NCBI GenBank assembly: GCA_041557595.1
Contig: JBFFGE010000095.1
Location: forward strand, 1-17,125
From: JAOTYV01 sp041557595
Lineage (GTDB): Bacteria > Pseudomonadota > Alphaproteobacteria > UBA8366
DNA length: 17,125 nt
Reading direction: 5' to 3'
The stretch's first letter is position 1, and each line of letters begins with the position of its first letter. The translations under genes and the position numbers were made by a program. Positions 14,487 to 17,125 of the stretch are shown piece after piece. The notes beneath the pieces were generated by a model. That model did not search any database. It was not told the DNA's origin and was given only the letters and a program-made list of their open reading frames with translations.

Positions 14487-14951
14487 TTATGCAATGGTAT
14501 CAGTTCGTTGAAAGAGGTTCGTTTGCCGCAGCGCCTCACTCAACACCATCGCGGCGGCCAGCGCAACGTTAAGCGACCGCATGCCGCCCGCCATCGGGAT
14601 CCTGATCCGGGCGTCGGCGGCGGCCTGCACCGACTCCGGAACGCCCGCGCTTTCCCGCCCCAGTAATAGAGTGTCGTCGGCCGAGAAAGCGAAATCCGTG
14701 TAGCACGCGTCGGCTTTGGTGGTGAGCAGAACCAGCCGGTGCCTGTTGCCGTCGCGAAACCTGTTCCAGGAACTGTGCCGGGCAAGGTCGACGTGGTCCA
14801 GGTAGTCCATGCCGGCGCGCCGCAAATGCCGGTCCGACCAGACAAATCCCATCGGCTCGATGATGTCGACGCCGACGCCGAGACATGCGGCGAGCCGCAG
14901 GACCGCGCCGGTGTTTTGCGGAATGTCGGGTTCGAATAGCGCGAGCCGCAT
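14487..14951 (-). CDS. trmL: tRNA (cytidine(34)-2'-O)-methyltransferase TrmL
   Basis: A 154-residue SPOUT-class methyltransferase that modifies the wobble base of certain leucine tRNAs using S-adenosylmethionine. Family motifs: LFEPDIPQNTGAVLRL (5-20), TLLLGRESAGVP (94-105) and IRIPMAGGMRSLNVA (116-130), the last two forming the knotted cofactor site. The start at 14951 gives the usual family length and has GGAAGG ten bases upstream; the frame is open to an ATG at 15005, adding 18 atypical residues. Together with hemF it forms a two-gene minus-strand unit with a one-base gap, divergent from petABC. Confidence 0.94.
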   Translation of the reverse strand: MRLALFEPDIPQNTGAVLRLAACLGVGVDIIEPMGFVWSDRHLRRAGMDYLDHVDLARHSSWNRFRDGNRHRLVLLTTKADACYTDFAFSADDTLLLGRESAGVPESVQAAADARIRIPMAGGMRSLNVALAAAMVLSEALRQTNLFQRTDTIA

Positions 14952-15071
14952 TTCGGGAAAGCCTTCCAACGCAGATTTGGCGACGCGAATTTTGCGCCCG
15001 AACACAATATCGACTATACGATGCGACCGAAGGCGGGTGCGGAGAACGGCCCGAACACGCTATGCGGCAGG

Positions 15072-15101
15072 TTGTCGCATTGGCGGGGTTCTTTCTATAT
15101 G
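15072..15101 (+). promoter_or_regulatory. Possible promoter of petABC
   Basis: TTGTCG (15072-15077) and TATATG (15096-15101) are 18 bases apart and resemble a sigma-70-type promoter about 95 bases before petA. A second AT-rich patch (GTATATAAACC) lies near 15117-15127. The choice between them cannot be settled by eye. The whole divergent region 14952-15196 holds no convincing gene. Confidence 0.3.
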
Positions 15102-15196
15102 TCGGGTCCGTGATCCGTATATAAACCGTGACGGTTCTTTCTGCGGTTCGGTCAACCGAACCGCGCTTTAGCTATGAGAAGGGGGGGAAAGCGACG

Positions 15197-15727
15197 ATGG
15201 CGGACGACCACGCCGACGGCACGACCCGACGGGAATATCTCTATTTGATGACAGGCGCCGTTGGCGCCGTCGGGGCGGCGAGTTTCGCCTGGCCCTTGAT
15301 CGATCAAATGAACCCGGCGGCGGACGTGCTCGCCTTGTCGAGCACCGAAGTGGACATCGGCGCAATCCAGCCCGGACAGGCAATCACCGTGAAGTGGCGC
15401 GGCGAACCCGTGTTCATCCGCCGACGGACACCCAAGGAAATCGCCGAGGCCCAATCCGTCAAAGTTGGCGATCTGCGCGATCCGCAGACCGACAAGGAAC
15501 GGGTGAAGAAGGACGAGTGGCTGATCGTGCGCGGCAGTTGCACCCATCTGGGCTGCGTCCCCGGAAACCGGGTGAGCGACAAGAAGGGCGACTTCGGCGG
15601 CTGGTTCTGTCCCTGCCATGGCTCGCATTACGATACCTCCGGCCGAATTCGCAGAGGCCCGGCGCCGAAAAACCTGTTCGTGCCGCCATACGCCTTTCTG
15701 TCCGATAGCCGCGTGAAGATCGGATAG
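15197..15727 (+). CDS. petA: Ubiquinol-cytochrome c reductase, Rieske iron-sulfur subunit
   Basis: A 176-residue Rieske protein of the bc1 complex, passing electrons from ubiquinol to cytochrome c1 on the periplasmic face. The N-terminus has a twin-arginine motif (TTRREYLYL, 9-17) and one hydrophobic anchor (about 18-36), consistent with Tat export. The 2Fe-2S ligands are C115 and H117 in CTHLGC and C138 and H141 in CPCHGSH; C120 and C140 form the usual disulfide. The start at 15197 places the RR motif near the N-terminus and follows a G-rich binding site; an upstream in-frame ATG at 15128 would add 23 residues. petB begins ten bases later. Confidence 0.96.
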   Translation: MADDHADGTTRREYLYLMTGAVGAVGAASFAWPLIDQMNPAADVLALSSTEVDIGAIQPGQAITVKWRGEPVFIRRRTPKEIAEAQSVKVGDLRDPQTDKERVKKDEWLIVRGSCTHLGCVPGNRVSDKKGDFGGWFCPCHGSHYDTSGRIRRGPAPKNLFVPPYAFLSDSRVKIG

Positions 15728-15737
15728 GGCCCGGATC

Positions 15738-17069
15738 ATGGAAAAACAAACCTACAGCAATCCGATTATCCGCTGGGTCGACGATCGCCTGCCGATCTTT
15801 TCCTTCATGGATCACGAATACAATCAATTCCCGATGCCGAAGAACCTGAATTACTGGTGGAACTTCGGTGCGCTGGCGACGATCTGCCTGGTGACCCTGA
15901 TCGTCACCGGCATCGTGCTCGCGATGCATTACACCGCCGAATCGACCATGGCCTTCGACAGCGTCGAACGGATCATGCGCGACGTGAACTACGGCTGGTT
16001 GATCCGCTACATCCATTCGAACGGCGCCTCGATGTTCTTCATCGTCGTCTATATCCATATTTTCCGCGGACTCTATTACGGATCCTACAAGAACCCACGC
16101 GAGTTGCTGTGGATTCTGGGCGTCGTGATCCTGCTGTTGATGATGGGCACCGCCTTCATGGGCTATGTGCTGCCCTGGGGCCAGATGAGCTTCTGGGGCG
16201 CCAAGGTCATCACCAACCTGTTCTCGGCCATTCCGATCGTCGGCGAACCCATCGTCGAGTGGCTGTGGGGCGGCTTCACCGTCGGCAACGCGACGCTGAA
16301 CCGTTTTTACTCTCTACATTACCTGCTGCCGTTCGTGATCGTCGGCGTGGTCGGCATGCATGTTGCCGCGCTGCATGTGACCGGTTCGAACAACCCGGAC
16401 GGCATCGAAATCAAGGGGCCGCAGGACAGCGTGCCGTTCAATCCGTATTTCACGGCCAAGGACTCGGTCGGCATGGGCGTGTTCCTGATCGTTTGGGCGG
16501 CGTTCGTGTTCTATCTGCCGGACTACCTTGGCCATCCGGACAACTATATCGAGGCGAATTCACTGGTGACGCCGCCGCATATCGTGCCGGAATGGTACTT
16601 CCTGCCGTTCTACGCGATCCTGCGGTCGATCACTTTCGACATCTGGTTCATCGAGGCCAAGCTGATCGGGGTTGCGCTGATGTTCGCGTCGATCCTGGTG
16701 CTGTTCGTCCTGCCCTGGCTCGATACGTCGAAAGTGCGGAGCTGTAAGTACCGGCCGACCTATCGGTGGTTTTTCTGGATCCTCGTGATCGATTGCGTGG
16801 TTTTGGGCGTGGTCGGTGCGACATCGCCCGATCTACCGGTATTCGGCGGGCCGCCGCCGTCGCCGGAGAGCACGGATTTCGTCTTTCAGTATGTCCATCT
16901 CGGGATGATTGGAACGGCCTATTACTTCTTCCATTTCCTGATTCTGCTGCCGATTCTCGGCAAGACCGAGACGCCTAAACCGCTGCCGGACAGCATCAGT
17001 CGATCGGTCACCGGCGGGGGCGGCGGCGCCGCCATCGGGGCGACCTCCGCAAAAGGGGAGAAGGCCTGA
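15738..17069 (+). CDS. petB: Ubiquinol-cytochrome c reductase, cytochrome b
   Basis: A 443-residue full-length (unsplit) cytochrome b, the haem-bearing membrane core of bc1. Haem-ligand histidines pair 14 apart: H93 and H107 in helix B, H194 and H208 in helix D. The Qo-site PEWY is at 284-287, and the GYVLPWGQMSFWGAKVITN block at 142-160 is typical. About eight membrane helices are visible. The tail after the last helix (TETPKPLPDS, then a glycine run and KGEKA) is a low-complexity extension of about 35 residues, likely cytoplasmic. Its TGA shares the final A with the petC ATG, so petB and petC are translationally coupled. Confidence 0.97.
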   Translation: MEKQTYSNPIIRWVDDRLPIFSFMDHEYNQFPMPKNLNYWWNFGALATICLVTLIVTGIVLAMHYTAESTMAFDSVERIMRDVNYGWLIRYIHSNGASMFFIVVYIHIFRGLYYGSYKNPRELLWILGVVILLLMMGTAFMGYVLPWGQMSFWGAKVITNLFSAIPIVGEPIVEWLWGGFTVGNATLNRFYSLHYLLPFVIVGVVGMHVAALHVTGSNNPDGIEIKGPQDSVPFNPYFTAKDSVGMGVFLIVWAAFVFYLPDYLGHPDNYIEANSLVTPPHIVPEWYFLPFYAILRSITFDIWFIEAKLIGVALMFASILVLFVLPWLDTSKVRSCKYRPTYRWFFWILVIDCVVLGVVGATSPDLPVFGGPPPSPESTDFVFQYVHLGMIGTAYYFFHFLILLPILGKTETPKPLPDSISRSVTGGGGGAAIGATSAKGEKA

Positions 17070-17125
17070 TGCGCAAACCTATCCTGGCGACACTCGTATT
17101 GGCCGCATCCTTGTCGTTTGCGGGC
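17069..17125 (+). CDS. petC: Cytochrome c1, 5' fragment cut by the window edge
   Basis: Only the first 19 codons are present: MRKPILATLVLAASLSFAG, a basic start followed by a hydrophobic core, as in a Sec signal peptide. The call rests on position, since petC normally follows petB, and on the overlapping stop and start codons with a GGGGAG binding site inside the end of petB. The CXXCH haem motif would lie beyond the window. Confidence 0.8.
   Translation, partial: MRKPILATLVLAASLSFAG

Noticed and set aside
14486..14539. Upstream start for hemF at 14539
   Set aside because: It would overlap trmL by 53 bases and add 18 residues not expected in HemF; the ATG at 14485 fits the family N-terminus.
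14809..15171. Plus-strand frame in the trmL-petA interval
   Set aside because: It is antisense to trmL at its start and has no recognisable domain or binding site; the interval is better read as a divergent promoter region.
1..17125. CRISPR arrays, tRNA or rRNA genes, transposases, toxin-antitoxin or phage genes
   Set aside because: No regularly spaced repeats, no cloverleaf-like sequence with CCA, and no such protein families were seen on either strand.

Overview
The window looks like the chromosome of a GC-rich alphaproteobacterium, probably Rhodospirillales-like. Pointers are an unsplit cytochrome b behind a twin-arginine Rieske protein (petABC), trmL and hemF beside them, and a MoxR/DUF58/DUF4159 cluster divergent from DUF1285-Nudix-CCA transferase. 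The last arrangement is, from memory, common in this class. The assignment rests on gene content and protein style, not on a search.

Layout. Positions 1-417 are AT-rich, mostly non-coding DNA ahead of the first porin. Positions 418-3838 hold a tandem duplication of one unit: outer-membrane porin, small lipoprotein, intrinsic terminator. Positions 4129-10938 (minus strand) are a tight four-gene operon, read from the right: MoxR AAA+ ATPase (UUG start), DUF58 protein, a membrane protein with a BatA-like N-terminus and DUF4159 C-terminus, and a membrane protein with a VWA-like domain. These fit a MoxR-VWA envelope machine whose substrate is unknown. Divergently, 10988-13491 encode DUF1285, CoA pyrophosphatase and CCA tRNA nucleotidyltransferase. 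On the minus strand follow hemF and trmL (13625-14951, one base apart). From 15197 to the end of the window run petA, petB and the first 19 codons of petC, the respiratory bc1 complex.

The most notable non-gene signal is a pair of 107-bp double-hairpin elements (1578-1684 and 13522-13628). They align without gaps and share short loop and linker blocks, but their stem sequences differ while pairing is kept. Each starts exactly at the CTAG containing the TAG stop codon of the gene before it (porin 1 and hemF). The second porin unit supplies a clean empty site, so the first element looks like an insertion with a CTAG duplication. No tRNA, rRNA, CRISPR array, transposase or phage gene was seen.
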